A stretch of DNA of 64,000 bases from Chitinophaga sp. H8 (GTDB lineage: Bacteria > Bacteroidota > Bacteroidia > Chitinophagales > Chitinophagaceae): the NCBI RefSeq assembly GCF_040567655.1, contig NZ_JBEXAC010000003.1, positions 456,747 to 520,746 on the forward strand. The letters run 5' to 3'. The position numbers and the translations under genes were made by a program. Below the pieces are notes generated by a model, which saw nothing but the letters and a program-made list of their open reading frames with translations, was not told where the DNA came from and searched no databases. The stretch's first letter is position 1. Each line of letters opens with the position of its first letter. Shown one piece after another: positions 18,304 through 27,419 of the stretch.

Positions 18304-18735
18304 ATGTTTAGTAACAATCGTAACTCAAAAAATGACAGCAAATCTATTATGCCTACCTCTACCGTTAACATTATCGGGAGTGGCACGAGTATCCAGGGGG
18401 ATATTGTATGTGAAGGGGATATACGCATAGACGGGCAGGTAAATGGACTGGTGTCCACAAAAGCAAAAATTGTTGTAGGCCCGGAGGGGGAAATTACCGG
18501 CGACCTGGTATGTCAGAGTGCTGATATATTGGGCAAGGTAACAGGTATCATTAAAGTAGATGAATTATTATTCCTGAAAGCCAATGCGCTGGTGAAAGGA
18601 GATGTATACACGGCACATTTTGAGATGGAGCCTACAGCAAAGTTCAATGGCCGTTGTTACATGGAGCCAGGAGATATGGCAGATAGCGTAAAACATGGAA
18701 AGTCCCAACTCAAAGAAGCCGCCGAAGAAGCCTGA
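18304..18735 (+). CDS. bactofilin (polymer-forming cytoskeletal protein)
   Basis: Protein of 143 residues dominated by a beta-helix domain (about 20-115) with the repeated pattern I-x-G-D/I-x-G-x-V, including the start SIQGDIVCEGDIRIDG, which is diagnostic of bactofilins. These self-assemble into filaments under the membrane and often work with M23 peptidases in shaping the cell wall, which fits the preceding gene. Short disordered ends flank the core. Its 3' end overlaps the next gene by 41 bases. Confidence 0.93.
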   Translation: MFSNNRNSKNDSKSIMPTSTVNIIGSGTSIQGDIVCEGDIRIDGQVNGLVSTKAKIVVGPEGEITGDLVCQSADILGKVTGIIKVDELLFLKANALVKGDVYTAHFEMEPTAKFNGRCYMEPGDMADSVKHGKSQLKEAAEEA

Positions 18736-18928
18736 TAATAATAATTTATTATTCCGCTATATAGGGTTGGCTTTTCAGATGATGGCCACGCTGGGCGTGG
18801 CGGTATTTGCCGGTTATAAACTTGACCAGTGGATGGGGATGCCGTTTCCGTTATTCCTGATCATTTTTTCTTTACTGGCATTAGCGCTACTTTTGTGGCA
18901 AATTATAAAAGACACCCGCAGGCAATGA
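18695..18928 (+). CDS. AtpZ/AtpI family protein
   Basis: Small membrane protein of 77 residues: basic Pro-rich N-terminus and two hydrophobic helices (about 22-42 and 50-68) with the GYKLDQWMG loop typical of AtpZ/AtpI. Family members assist assembly or Mg/Ca supply of the F0 rotor and normally precede atpB. The start overlaps the end of the bactofilin gene; the next Met (FQMM) is inside the first helix, so 18695 is the only sensible start. No other ATP synthase gene is in this window. Confidence 0.85.
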   Translation: MESPNSKKPPKKPDNNNLLFRYIGLAFQMMATLGVAVFAGYKLDQWMGMPFPLFLIIFSLLALALLLWQIIKDTRRQ

Positions 18929-19311
18929 GTGACAGATTTTTTATTAGATTATTTGCAGTTTTTGGTATTTTAAACGGAATCCTGATGTTGCTCAAGCCCC
19001 GCTTGCTGGAAATCGGTGCACATGTAAATGTGCTGCTGGTAGGTAATGTGTTGTTGGCCTTGATCACTTTGTTTTCTTATCTGCTATGCCGCAAAGGACT
19101 AGCCACTGCTAATAACCACGCCTTTGTGCGGATGGTATATGCTTCTACACTGAGTAAGATGATGTTATGCCTGGTGGGAATTACTGCTTATGTATTGATA
19201 AACCGGCCTGATGTAAGCAAGGCCAGCATATTTATATTGATGTTTCTTTATCTGGTGTATACCGTGTTTGAAACATTGCAGCTATTCCGGCTTACGAAGA
19301 AAAAAACATGA
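18925..19311 (+). CDS. AtpI-like four-helix membrane protein
   Basis: Protein of 128 residues with four predicted membrane helices (about 8-24, 34-56, 70-92, 98-118). ATG at 18925 overlaps the preceding stop as ATGA, typical of coupling; longer upstream frames would run inside atpZ. In related genomes a protein of this size and topology sits between atpZ and atpB and is treated as subunit I-like. Sequence similarity alone is too weak for a firm function. Confidence 0.7.
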   Translation: MSDRFFIRLFAVFGILNGILMLLKPRLLEIGAHVNVLLVGNVLLALITLFSYLLCRKGLATANNHAFVRMVYASTLSKMMLCLVGITAYVLINRPDVSKASIFILMFLYLVYTVFETLQLFRLTKKKT

Positions 19312-19316
19312 GTTGA

Positions 19317-19937
19317 GTGAAACAGGAGGCGCCTTTACATGCACTAGCCCGCTACTTACCTGAAGGCACCTTTGAACCGGTAATGGCTTATATCTCGCAT
19401 TTTAAAGTGCATCTGACCATTACCCGCGAAAGGCAGAGTATTTTGGGTGATTACCGGCATCCCGACAGGAGCGGGAAGGGGCATCGTATCAGCATTAACG
19501 GCTCTCTGAATAAATACGCTTTTTTGTTAACCCTGCTCCATGAAATAGCCCACCTGGTTACTTTTATCAAGTATGAGAATAAAGTACCTTCCCACGGTAA
19601 AGAATGGAAACACGAGTTTGCATTGATTCAGCAACAATTTATCGGTAAAAATCTATTGCCTCCAGATGTGGAGCTTGCGGTACGCCAGAGTATGATGAAC
19701 CCCGCAGCCAGCTCCTGTGCCGATGAAGATCTGATGCGGGTATTGAGAAATTACGACCGCCGGAAAGAGAATCATTATCTGGTAGAGCAGCTACCGCTGC
19801 ATCAGCTGTTTAAAACCCGTGATGGCCGTGTCTTTAAAAAAGGGGAGAAGATCCGCAAGCGTTATCGTTGTGAAGAAGTAGCTTCCCGCCGTATTTACCT
19901 GTTCAGCCCTGTATACGAAGTAGAACTGGCCAGTTGA
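19317..19937 (+). CDS. SprT-like zinc metalloprotease domain protein
   Basis: Cytoplasmic protein of 206 residues with an SprT-type core: HEIAH (His75, Glu76, His79) and SHGKEW (His93 as third zinc ligand), followed by a C-terminal region with RYRCEEV. The family includes Spartan-like proteases for DNA-protein cross-links; the role of the bacterial versions is unclear. Start is a GTG at 19317, just after a stop in frame, and the conserved PEGTFEP segment lies upstream of the first ATG (19383). It starts six bases after the AtpI-like gene and faces the sigma factor gene tail-to-tail. Confidence 0.85.
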   Translation: MKQEAPLHALARYLPEGTFEPVMAYISHFKVHLTITRERQSILGDYRHPDRSGKGHRISINGSLNKYAFLLTLLHEIAHLVTFIKYENKVPSHGKEWKHEFALIQQQFIGKNLLPPDVELAVRQSMMNPAASSCADEDLMRVLRNYDRRKENHYLVEQLPLHQLFKTRDGRVFKKGEKIRKRYRCEEVASRRIYLFSPVYEVELAS

Positions 19938-19962
19938 GCCGGCTGTGTGTAAGGATACCATT

Positions 19963-20565
19963 TCAGGCATGTTTGGCAGGGCCGCAGAAAAGCAGTAGCC
20001 AGAGGGAGAGTAGACCCATATGTTCACGAAGACGGTCCAGTGCGCGGTAAGTAAGTTTATACACACCACCTACCTGCATTTGCAGCAGGTCTGCTATCTC
20101 CTCATAAGTAAGGTCTTCATAGAATTTCAGGTAAATCACCTCCCGCTGCCTGTTGGTGAGGGTAGACAGTATGTTATCCACCTGCTTTTTCAGCTCCAGC
20201 AAATGCTCATGCCGCAGTAATAATTGTTCCTGGGAAAGTTCGAACCGGAAAAAAAGATCATTGTCATTGCCGGGGAGCAGGAAAAAGCGGTCCTGCTTTT
20301 GCAGCTTGCGGGACAGGGTGCGGCGAAAAGCTTTAAAGAGATAGTGTTTTACCGAAGGGGTAGTACCTATGTTATCACGGTTTTTCCAGAGCTTCAGAAA
20401 AAGATCCTGAACAGCTTCTTCAATGACGCCGGTATCATGGGTAAACTTGCTGCCATAATTTGCCAGCTGGGAATAGTAAAGTTGATAGATACGCTCAAAT
20501 GAGCGTTCATCCCCCTCCCTGTAGGAAGTCCACCATATTTCATCCTCCTGTTCCCTGACATCCAT
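19963..20565 (-). CDS. ECF RNA polymerase sigma-70 factor
   Basis: Protein of 200 residues with sigma region 2 (RSFERIYQLYYSQLANYG...EEAVQDLFLKLWKNRD) and region 4 (LTNRQREVIYLKFYEDLTYEEIADLLQM), matching the Bacteroidota family of FecI-like ECF sigma factors. It lies on the same strand and downstream of a FecR-SusC-SusD-thioredoxin set, 143 bases beyond the thioredoxin gene, and is its most likely partner. Normally the sigma gene comes first. The C-terminus has an unusual hydrophobic end (LLSLWLLLFCG). Confidence 0.93.
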   Translation of the reverse strand: MDVREQEDEIWWTSYREGDERSFERIYQLYYSQLANYGSKFTHDTGVIEEAVQDLFLKLWKNRDNIGTTPSVKHYLFKAFRRTLSRKLQKQDRFFLLPGNDNDLFFRFELSQEQLLLRHEHLLELKKQVDNILSTLTNRQREVIYLKFYEDLTYEEIADLLQMQVGGVYKLTYRALDRLREHMGLLSLWLLLFCGPAKHA

Positions 20566-20708
20566 ATCCCCACATCAATTATGCATACGCTAGTGATTAT
20601 GCTCCCTGCTAAGATAGCATTTGGGCGGTCAATAATAAAATGAACTGCACGCCTGCCGGGAAAAAAGGACAAACGTGCAGTGCAGGCAACAAAAAAAGGA
20701 TATGGAAA

Positions 20709-22118
20709 CTAATTTTTCAATGCCTGGTTGAGTTGTACGACAGTGATTTCATCACTCGGGCGTGGTGCATCATTATTATACATCTTCCCTGCTTTATCAA
20801 TGATCATATAACGCGGTACACCTGAGATGTTATACCGTTTAGTAAATGCTTTGCCATTTCCATCAGGTGAAATGACATGTACTCCTTCGATATTATCTTC
20901 TTCAATGGCTTGCTTCCATTTATCCTTATTATCATCCACACTTACGAAGAGGAATACCACATCTTTACCTTTGAATTTTTCGTGCAGGGCAGGAGCGTAA
21001 TTTTTCATCTGGTAGCGGCATGGGCTGCACCAGCTGGCCCAGAAATCCAGGTAGATTACTTTGTTCCTGAAATCACTGAGCTGATATTCCTTACCATCTA
21101 TACCCTGTAGTTTGAAGTCAGGTGCCGGTTTGCCATTGCGTAAGGTCAGGTAAGTCTGAAAGTTTTTATCAATGTATGCGCCATAGTATTTATTGTTGAT
21201 CCGGCTTTTATAAGCCGTTACCAATGCTGCCATCTTTTGCTCATCTTTCTCCCGTAGTAATGCCATCCGAACAATATCGGCCAGTGCAAACTCCCGTACC
21301 GCACCATGGAACAGGGTATCTGCTATCAGCAATTGTTCCATGGGAGCAGGCCTGCCATTTTTGTTAGGATCAGGTGATGCTGCGTACTGGATTTTAAGAT
21401 TGATCAGGCGCCAGTTTTCAAAACTACTCAGGTGAGTGGCTTCCAAAACAGGTATTTGTTGCATAAAGGAGAGATAATCCGCAGGCAGCTGTTTACCATC
21501 GTTTTTATGCCATTTTTTGTAACTGGATACAAAACCGGATTTCAGGGACGCTTGTAAGGCGAGCGTATTGATCTTCCTGTTTTCATAAAATGCTTTGCTG
21601 ATCTTTCCTTTCTTACTGTTCCAGTAAGCCAGTTCTGCCTGCGTAGCACTGTCTATTACCGCAGCGCTGCTTTCGGGAGTACGGGTACTGTCCCTGTACA
21701 GGTTTACCTGAAAATCCGGGTCGGCCAGCAGATGGCTATGTGCAGCCATTGCTGTATTATTGGCAGCAGATGGATCTTTACTATTAAAACGTATGCGCGT
21801 CAGATCGTTTGCATTTGCCTCCACCTCAAGCAGCTGTCCTGGCTCCAGAAAGCAGTTTATTTTTCCTTGCTCTCCTAAATAAAGGGAAAACTGTACCGGC
21901 GCCGTATGTAATGCAAGCTCCAGTTTAAAACGTCCCTCCTTATCCAGGATGATCTGCCTGCCCATCTCCCCAAAAAAATAAGCGGGTGATTCGTTGGCAA
22001 AATTGATCGTGTCGGTAACACTGTTGCTGATCTTTCCCATGAGGGTAGCTTTTTGTTGTGTATACCCCACACTGTAAGCAGTGCAGGCCAGCAAGAGCGT
22101 TGTTATGAGCTGTTTCAT
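20709..22118 (-). CDS. TlpA-like thiol-disulfide oxidoreductase
   Basis: Exported protein of 469 residues with signal peptide, a beta-rich N-terminal DUF4369-like domain, a long helical middle, and a C-terminal thioredoxin fold (about 330-465) containing WASWCSPC (Cys pair near 364/367) and the cis-Pro segment SGVPRYMI. Such proteins reduce periplasmic or surface cysteines. It directly follows the SusD gene (84 bases), a frequent arrangement in Chitinophaga-type Sus loci. Confidence 0.92.
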   Translation of the reverse strand: MKQLITTLLLACTAYSVGYTQQKATLMGKISNSVTDTINFANESPAYFFGEMGRQIILDKEGRFKLELALHTAPVQFSLYLGEQGKINCFLEPGQLLEVEANANDLTRIRFNSKDPSAANNTAMAAHSHLLADPDFQVNLYRDSTRTPESSAAVIDSATQAELAYWNSKKGKISKAFYENRKINTLALQASLKSGFVSSYKKWHKNDGKQLPADYLSFMQQIPVLEATHLSSFENWRLINLKIQYAASPDPNKNGRPAPMEQLLIADTLFHGAVREFALADIVRMALLREKDEQKMAALVTAYKSRINNKYYGAYIDKNFQTYLTLRNGKPAPDFKLQGIDGKEYQLSDFRNKVIYLDFWASWCSPCRYQMKNYAPALHEKFKGKDVVFLFVSVDDNKDKWKQAIEEDNIEGVHVISPDGNGKAFTKRYNISGVPRYMIIDKAGKMYNNDAPRPSDEITVVQLNQALKN

Positions 22119-22123
22119 CTATT

Positions 22124-22157
22124 AAGCGTTTAGCAGTTAGCAGTTAGCTTTTAGCAC
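22124..22157. repeat. TTAGC-rich short repeat
   Basis: Tandem copies of AGTTAGC/TTTAGC in the SusD-thioredoxin gap. The same words recur at 35733-35905 in both orientations, suggesting a dispersed genomic repeat. Confidence 0.55.
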
Positions 22158-22202
22158 CTGCCTTGTTTTATTAAGTGGTATGTTTATAGTGCGTGCATGG
22201 GG

Positions 22203-23846
22203 TTATTCCCATCCCGGGTTTTGTTTAAAGTCGGGGATGACAGAACGATACTTATCAATTTCCGCTTGTGGGATAGGGAAGATATCCATCTTGGGCGTAT
22301 ACACACGGTTTTCTACTTTTACAGGAGCATATACCAACCCACCATTTACTTTTTTGATGGAGATGCCCTGGATCTGTTTCAATGTACTTTCTGCTAAATT
22401 CCAGCGTTTTACATCCCAGAAACGGTGTTGTTCAAAAGCGAGTTCCACTCTTCTCTCCTGCATATATTTGTTCCAGGTAAGTTGTCCGGCTGGAATAGGT
22501 GGCATACTTACGCTTTTGCGCGCACGCACCAGGTTCACATATTTACGGGCTTCTTCTTCCTGTCCCAGTTGCAGACAGGCTTCTGCATAGTTCAGTAATA
22601 CTTCTGCATAGCGCATTTCTGCTGTAGGGGTATAAGTAAATATATCGCCCATGGAACGGTATCTTGGGAAATAACCTATATCCATAAACTTACGCAGGTA
22701 ATACCCTGTTTTAGTAGCATTTTCAGGCTGGGTAGTTCTGTCTGCGCCTTCATCTGTCAGATCCATAATGTGTATACCACCTGAACCATCAGACCATTCG
22801 GCACCATTGTACAAAACGGATGCGTAAAAACGGGGATCCCTGTTAGCATAAGGTGCTGCAGCGTGAGCCGGGTTGCTCCAGTTAAAAGGCACTGCTGTTT
22901 TTACGCCTGCATTTTCTGTTACTACTTCATAGGCATCTACTGCTTCCTGCGTAGGAGCAGCACTTCCTCTGCCACCGGTAGTAGTGGGCTGCACATTATA
23001 GTCCAGCAGGCTGCCACCTTCTCCATCGCGGGAATACAATTTGTAAAAGATGTTTTCCTTGTTATTTTCCAGGAACAGGGTGGTATAGTCATCATGCAAA
23101 GAGTAGTAGTTGGCATCTATCAAAGCTTTTGCAGCATCAGCGGCCCGTTTCCACTTGGTTTTGTCGTTAGTGGAATTGTTCATCGGGCTGGCCGCATACA
23201 GCAGCACCCTTGCTTTGTATGCCATGGCAGCACCACTGGAAGGGCGTCCTGCAGTTACAACAGCAGGAAGGGGTAATAATGCAGTAGCTTTATCCAGGTC
23301 GCTCACAATGGAATCTGCACAGGCATCATAAGTACTTCTGTTTACATAGATCTCTTCCGTCAATTGCTGTGCATGACGGATTAAAGGGAGGCCCAGTCCT
23401 TTACCACCATATTGTTTGAGCAGTATATGATAATAGTAGGCACGCATGAAATAGGCTTCGCCCATCAGTCGGTTTTTTTCCCTGCCATCAGGCAGTTTAT
23501 GTCCGTTATCCAGGAACATATTTGCAGAACGGATGGATCTGTAGCATACGTCCCAGTTATTGAGTATAGCTGTTTCGGGACCATAATTACCCTGTGTAAT
23601 GGTATTGGCATTAGCGGTGGCAAAAGTGGTTTTAGCTTCATCAGAGGCCGCATTCAGCGTAAGCGGGTAGTTGAATACATCATTGGGTGTATTCTCATAA
23701 AGGGAGTTAATGAATGCTTCTGAAAGCGCCAGATCTGAAAACAGGTTGTCCTGAGAAAAGGAGGGTGGTTTCAGATCAAGAAAATCGCTTTTACAGGCAC
23801 CGGCAGTGATACCGGTAATGATCGCTATATAAATGAGTTTTTTCAT
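22203..23846 (-). CDS. SusD/RagB family outer-membrane nutrient-binding lipoprotein
   Basis: Lipoprotein of 547 residues: signal peptide with lipobox ITAGAC, N-terminal FLDLKPP, helical TPR-like scaffold (MRAYYYHILLKQYGG), and C-terminal RYAEVLLNYAEA and ERRVELAFEQHRFWDVKRW, all standard SusD features. It caps the partner SusC channel encoded just upstream (35 bases) and binds the ligand. Ligand unknown; no glycosidase gene is near. Confidence 0.95.
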   Translation of the reverse strand: MKKLIYIAIITGITAGACKSDFLDLKPPSFSQDNLFSDLALSEAFINSLYENTPNDVFNYPLTLNAASDEAKTTFATANANTITQGNYGPETAILNNWDVCYRSIRSANMFLDNGHKLPDGREKNRLMGEAYFMRAYYYHILLKQYGGKGLGLPLIRHAQQLTEEIYVNRSTYDACADSIVSDLDKATALLPLPAVVTAGRPSSGAAMAYKARVLLYAASPMNNSTNDKTKWKRAADAAKALIDANYYSLHDDYTTLFLENNKENIFYKLYSRDGEGGSLLDYNVQPTTTGGRGSAAPTQEAVDAYEVVTENAGVKTAVPFNWSNPAHAAAPYANRDPRFYASVLYNGAEWSDGSGGIHIMDLTDEGADRTTQPENATKTGYYLRKFMDIGYFPRYRSMGDIFTYTPTAEMRYAEVLLNYAEACLQLGQEEEARKYVNLVRARKSVSMPPIPAGQLTWNKYMQERRVELAFEQHRFWDVKRWNLAESTLKQIQGISIKKVNGGLVYAPVKVENRVYTPKMDIFPIPQAEIDKYRSVIPDFKQNPGWE

Positions 23847-23881
23847 TGCTGTTAGATTTTTATGGTTGACAGTAGCATTCC

Positions 23882-26800
23882 TTAAAACCGGACATTTACG
23901 CCCAGGTTATACGTTTTCTGTAAAGGATAGTATGCTCCTGTACTAAAGCCACTTCTTAATTCCGGATCAAATATTTTCAGGTCATCCCAGGTAAACAGGT
24001 TGGTAGCGCTGGCAAATATTCTGAGCTGGCTGATCTTTACGCGGTTTAAGATATCTTTTGGCAGCGTGTAGCCAATGGTGATATTTTTGAGGCGCAGATA
24101 GCTGGCATCCTTCAACCAGTAGGAAGAAGTCTGTTTGTTATTACGGCTGTTCAGGAACAGACGGGGGTAAGCCGCATTTGTGTTCTCTGGAGTCCAATGA
24201 TCGCGATGATGTTCATAAGCACTACCCAGTACCAGCAGGTTGCTGGCAAAAGCCCAGCCCGGATCACCAGACAGATTCAACGATGATTTGCCTGCACCCT
24301 GGAATAACAGGCTCAGGTCGAATGCTTTGTAGCCGGCTTCCATGGCTATTCCATAAGTGATTTTAGGAATGCTGGCGTTGCCGATGCGGGTTCTGTCAAA
24401 TGCATCAATCTTACCATCAGGTTTGCCTTCTGGCCCGTTGATATCTGCGTATTTAATATCTCCGGGTTGTACAACACCGAAGGTTTGTTTAGGACTGTTC
24501 TGGATTTCTTCATAAGATTGGAAGAGGCCTAGTGCCTGGTATCCAAAACCAAAATAATCCTGTGTTCTGCCGGATCTTACCAGGTTATTATTTGCTTGAT
24601 TCTCCGGCATGTATTCAATCGTGCTGGTAGAGTATCCTATATTAGGCCGGATGCTGTAATGGAAGTTGCCGAATTTTTGTTCGTGATTCAGGGCTATTTC
24701 AAATCCTTCATTGAGTACAATGGCCTCATTCAGTAAAGGCAGTGTAGCACCAAAGGTATTTGGAAATGCCAGGGTAGGCTGCGCAAGGATATCACTGGTA
24801 CGTTTTCTGAAATAATCTGCTTCAATACCCAGCATACCACTCCATAACTGTGTTTCGAAACCTATGTTGGTGGTAGTGGCTTTTTCCCAGGTAATTACCG
24901 GATTGGCCAGCGCGCTGGGAATGATTACAGACACTGCTTTATCGCCCATGGTGATTTTACCCCATCCAATCTCAAACTGGTCCAGGTAAGCAAAGGAAGT
25001 GGAGATCCTGTCGTTACCCAGTTGTCCCCAGGAAGCACGTACTTTCAGGTTGTCGATAAAGGATAAAGCAGGATTGTTTTTAATAAATGCTTCTTCTGAA
25101 ATATTCCAGCCTGCCGCAAAAGAGGGGAAGAAACCCCAACGGCTATTGGTAGGGAAATTAGAAGAGCCATCATAGCGGAAATTGGCTTCCAGCAGGTATT
25201 TGTTGTCAAAAGCATAGTTTACACGACCTACCCATCCTCTGCGGGCAGATTGTAAAAACTCCCCTTGCAGGTTTTGTCCGTTGGGCTCTCCTGCAAAGAT
25301 TTCATCTATGGCAGTAGACAGAAACTCCTGTCTGGATGCCCTGGTGTAGCGGTTATAGTCTTTGGATTGTGTGAACAATAACAAGCCGCTGATATCATGC
25401 TTACCGAAATTGCGGCTGTAGTTCAGGTGCATTTCTGTGGTGAGACTCTGGAACTGTGGTGTGTTTTCTGATAAGTAGGCCCCGCTGAAAGTATTGTCTT
25501 TGTAGTACAGGCCATCATCAGAGAAGAGGGCATGTGTTTTAGCCCAGCTTTTATCGAAGCTGAAGGTTTTATTAAAAGAGAGTAATCCTTTCAGGGAAAG
25601 GCCTGGAACAAATGGCAACTGTTGTACTGCACTGAGCGTGCTGAATAGTGCCGTGTTTTTCCGCAGGTTGTACCCTCCCTGTGTTGTCTTCAGATAAGGA
25701 TTAAAGCGGTCGTTGGCACCTACTACCACCCCAAATTTGGAAGGATCGCTTTGCAGGCGGTTGGGATATACCGGAGATGCTTTCATCATATCTCCAAAGA
25801 CAGTATAGGAGTAAGTTGGAGGACTGGACGTTTCAGCATAGGTGCTGGCTACGTCTACAGCTACACGTAATGTTTTATTGATGTCTGCATCAATATTGGA
25901 GCGCAGGTTATACCGTTTAAAGCTGTAGTTATCCACAAAACCACCCTGATTAGTATGACCCAGTGAAATAAAGTACCGTACCCCATTATTACCACCACTC
26001 ACAGACAGATTGTGCTGTTGCTCTTCTGCGCTTGGTTTCATCACTTCCTTGATCCAGTTGGTGTTGGCAAAATGATCCGGATCGGAACCATCTCTGAATT
26101 TCTGGATATCTGATGCGGAGTAGAGTGGTTTAAAGCTGGCCGGGATGGACCCATCTGCTAAACGTGCATCATTGGTCTGGGCTTCATTATACAAGGTAGC
26201 CCATTCCCAGGAGTTAAGTGGTTTGGGCATGCGGGTGGGCCGCTCTGTACCTATCCTGAAACTGTAGCTAACGGTAGCTTTTCCCTGTTTACCTCTTTTG
26301 GTCGTGATCAGGATAACGCCATTGGCCGCACGGGCACCATATACGGCTGCTGCTGCTGCATCCTTGAGTACAGAAATATTTTCAATATCATTCGGATCCA
26401 GGCTGGCAAATACATCCGTTTCTGTACTACCGGATGCAAAGTTGCGTTGTACGCCATCAATAATCACCAGCGGGCTATTAAAGTGGGAGCCATCATTGAT
26501 CGTATTCATTCCCCTGATATTAAAGGTAGCACTGGTTCCGGGATCATTCCCACTGGGCCTCACCACGGTCAGGCCAGGCAGGCGTCCTACCAATGCATCA
26601 CTCAGGTTGGGGCTACCATTTTTTACAATATCTTTTGCACCTACGGTGGATACGGAGCCGGTATAAGTTACTTTTTTAGCGGTACCATAACCGATCACAA
26701 TTACTTCATCCAGTTTTTTAGCATCGCTTGCCATCACCACATTTACTACGGGTGTGTTGGTGATGGGCAGTACCTGTGTATCAAATCCGATAGAAGAAAA

Positions 26801-27358
26801 GGACAGTGATTTTCCGGCCGCCGGTACTTTCAGGGCGTAGTTGCCATCGCCATCTGAAGCAGTACCAGCCGTGCTGCCGGTTACCTGAATCGTTACACCG
26901 GGAATACCGGTACCTTCTTTATCGGTCACCCTGCCGCGGAGAATACGTTCTGTACCTGCCTGGATATCATTTCCTGCTGCTTCCTGTTGTGATGGGCCGG
27001 TATTGGAAGTACCCTCTTTAGCGGGTTGTTCCGGCCGGGCGATAATGGTATAATGGTTTTTGTCCACATACAAAAACAACAGGCCATTGGGATAGAGGAT
27101 CTGTTTCAGCAATTCTTCCACCGGTTGGTCTTTTATTTTCCCCAGGTTATAATCTGTTCCTTTGCGGGCCAGTATCGCACGCTCGTATACGAATTTTGTG
27201 CCGTGCACAGCTGTGATCTGCTGGAGTGCTTCACTTAAAGGGATACGCGCTGTGGTGGACCTGGTTGTTTTCTGCTGACTGTATGCATCCTGACATACAA
27301 TATCTGTCAGCATCAGCGCCATTAGGAGCGCTGATGATTTTAACAGCAATCTTCTCAT
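23882..27358 (-). CDS. SusC/RagA family TonB-dependent transporter with STN domain
   Basis: Outer-membrane transporter of 1158 residues. After the signal peptide comes an STN domain (about 35-110), which relays substrate sensing to a FecR anti-sigma factor, then a carboxypeptidase-like barrel domain (RGRVTDKEGTGIPGVTIQV), the plug with LDEVIVIGYG, NIRGMNTINDG and SVLKDAAAAAVYGARAANGVILITTKRG, and a long beta-barrel ending in NLGVNVRF. The STN domain together with FecR upstream (61 bases) and a sigma gene on the same strand indicates trans-envelope control. Confidence 0.96.
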   Translation of the reverse strand: MRRLLLKSSALLMALMLTDIVCQDAYSQQKTTRSTTARIPLSEALQQITAVHGTKFVYERAILARKGTDYNLGKIKDQPVEELLKQILYPNGLLFLYVDKNHYTIIARPEQPAKEGTSNTGPSQQEAAGNDIQAGTERILRGRVTDKEGTGIPGVTIQVTGSTAGTASDGDGNYALKVPAAGKSLSFSSIGFDTQVLPITNTPVVNVVMASDAKKLDEVIVIGYGTAKKVTYTGSVSTVGAKDIVKNGSPNLSDALVGRLPGLTVVRPSGNDPGTSATFNIRGMNTINDGSHFNSPLVIIDGVQRNFASGSTETDVFASLDPNDIENISVLKDAAAAAVYGARAANGVILITTKRGKQGKATVSYSFRIGTERPTRMPKPLNSWEWATLYNEAQTNDARLADGSIPASFKPLYSASDIQKFRDGSDPDHFANTNWIKEVMKPSAEEQQHNLSVSGGNNGVRYFISLGHTNQGGFVDNYSFKRYNLRSNIDADINKTLRVAVDVASTYAETSSPPTYSYTVFGDMMKASPVYPNRLQSDPSKFGVVVGANDRFNPYLKTTQGGYNLRKNTALFSTLSAVQQLPFVPGLSLKGLLSFNKTFSFDKSWAKTHALFSDDGLYYKDNTFSGAYLSENTPQFQSLTTEMHLNYSRNFGKHDISGLLLFTQSKDYNRYTRASRQEFLSTAIDEIFAGEPNGQNLQGEFLQSARRGWVGRVNYAFDNKYLLEANFRYDGSSNFPTNSRWGFFPSFAAGWNISEEAFIKNNPALSFIDNLKVRASWGQLGNDRISTSFAYLDQFEIGWGKITMGDKAVSVIIPSALANPVITWEKATTTNIGFETQLWSGMLGIEADYFRKRTSDILAQPTLAFPNTFGATLPLLNEAIVLNEGFEIALNHEQKFGNFHYSIRPNIGYSTSTIEYMPENQANNNLVRSGRTQDYFGFGYQALGLFQSYEEIQNSPKQTFGVVQPGDIKYADINGPEGKPDGKIDAFDRTRIGNASIPKITYGIAMEAGYKAFDLSLLFQGAGKSSLNLSGDPGWAFASNLLVLGSAYEHHRDHWTPENTNAAYPRLFLNSRNNKQTSSYWLKDASYLRLKNITIGYTLPKDILNRVKISQLRIFASATNLFTWDDLKIFDPELRSGFSTGAYYPLQKTYNLGVNVRF

Positions 27359-27419
27359 GCAACTTGTTTTTAACTAATTAGACTCTGGTTAGTTTTTATT
27401 ATTTCTGGTTGGTTTTATT

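Noticed and set aside
20645..20680. Hairpin between the thioredoxin and sigma genes as terminator
   Set aside because: Only a 7-bp stem with a 22-base loop; too weak to claim that the sigma gene is transcribed separately.
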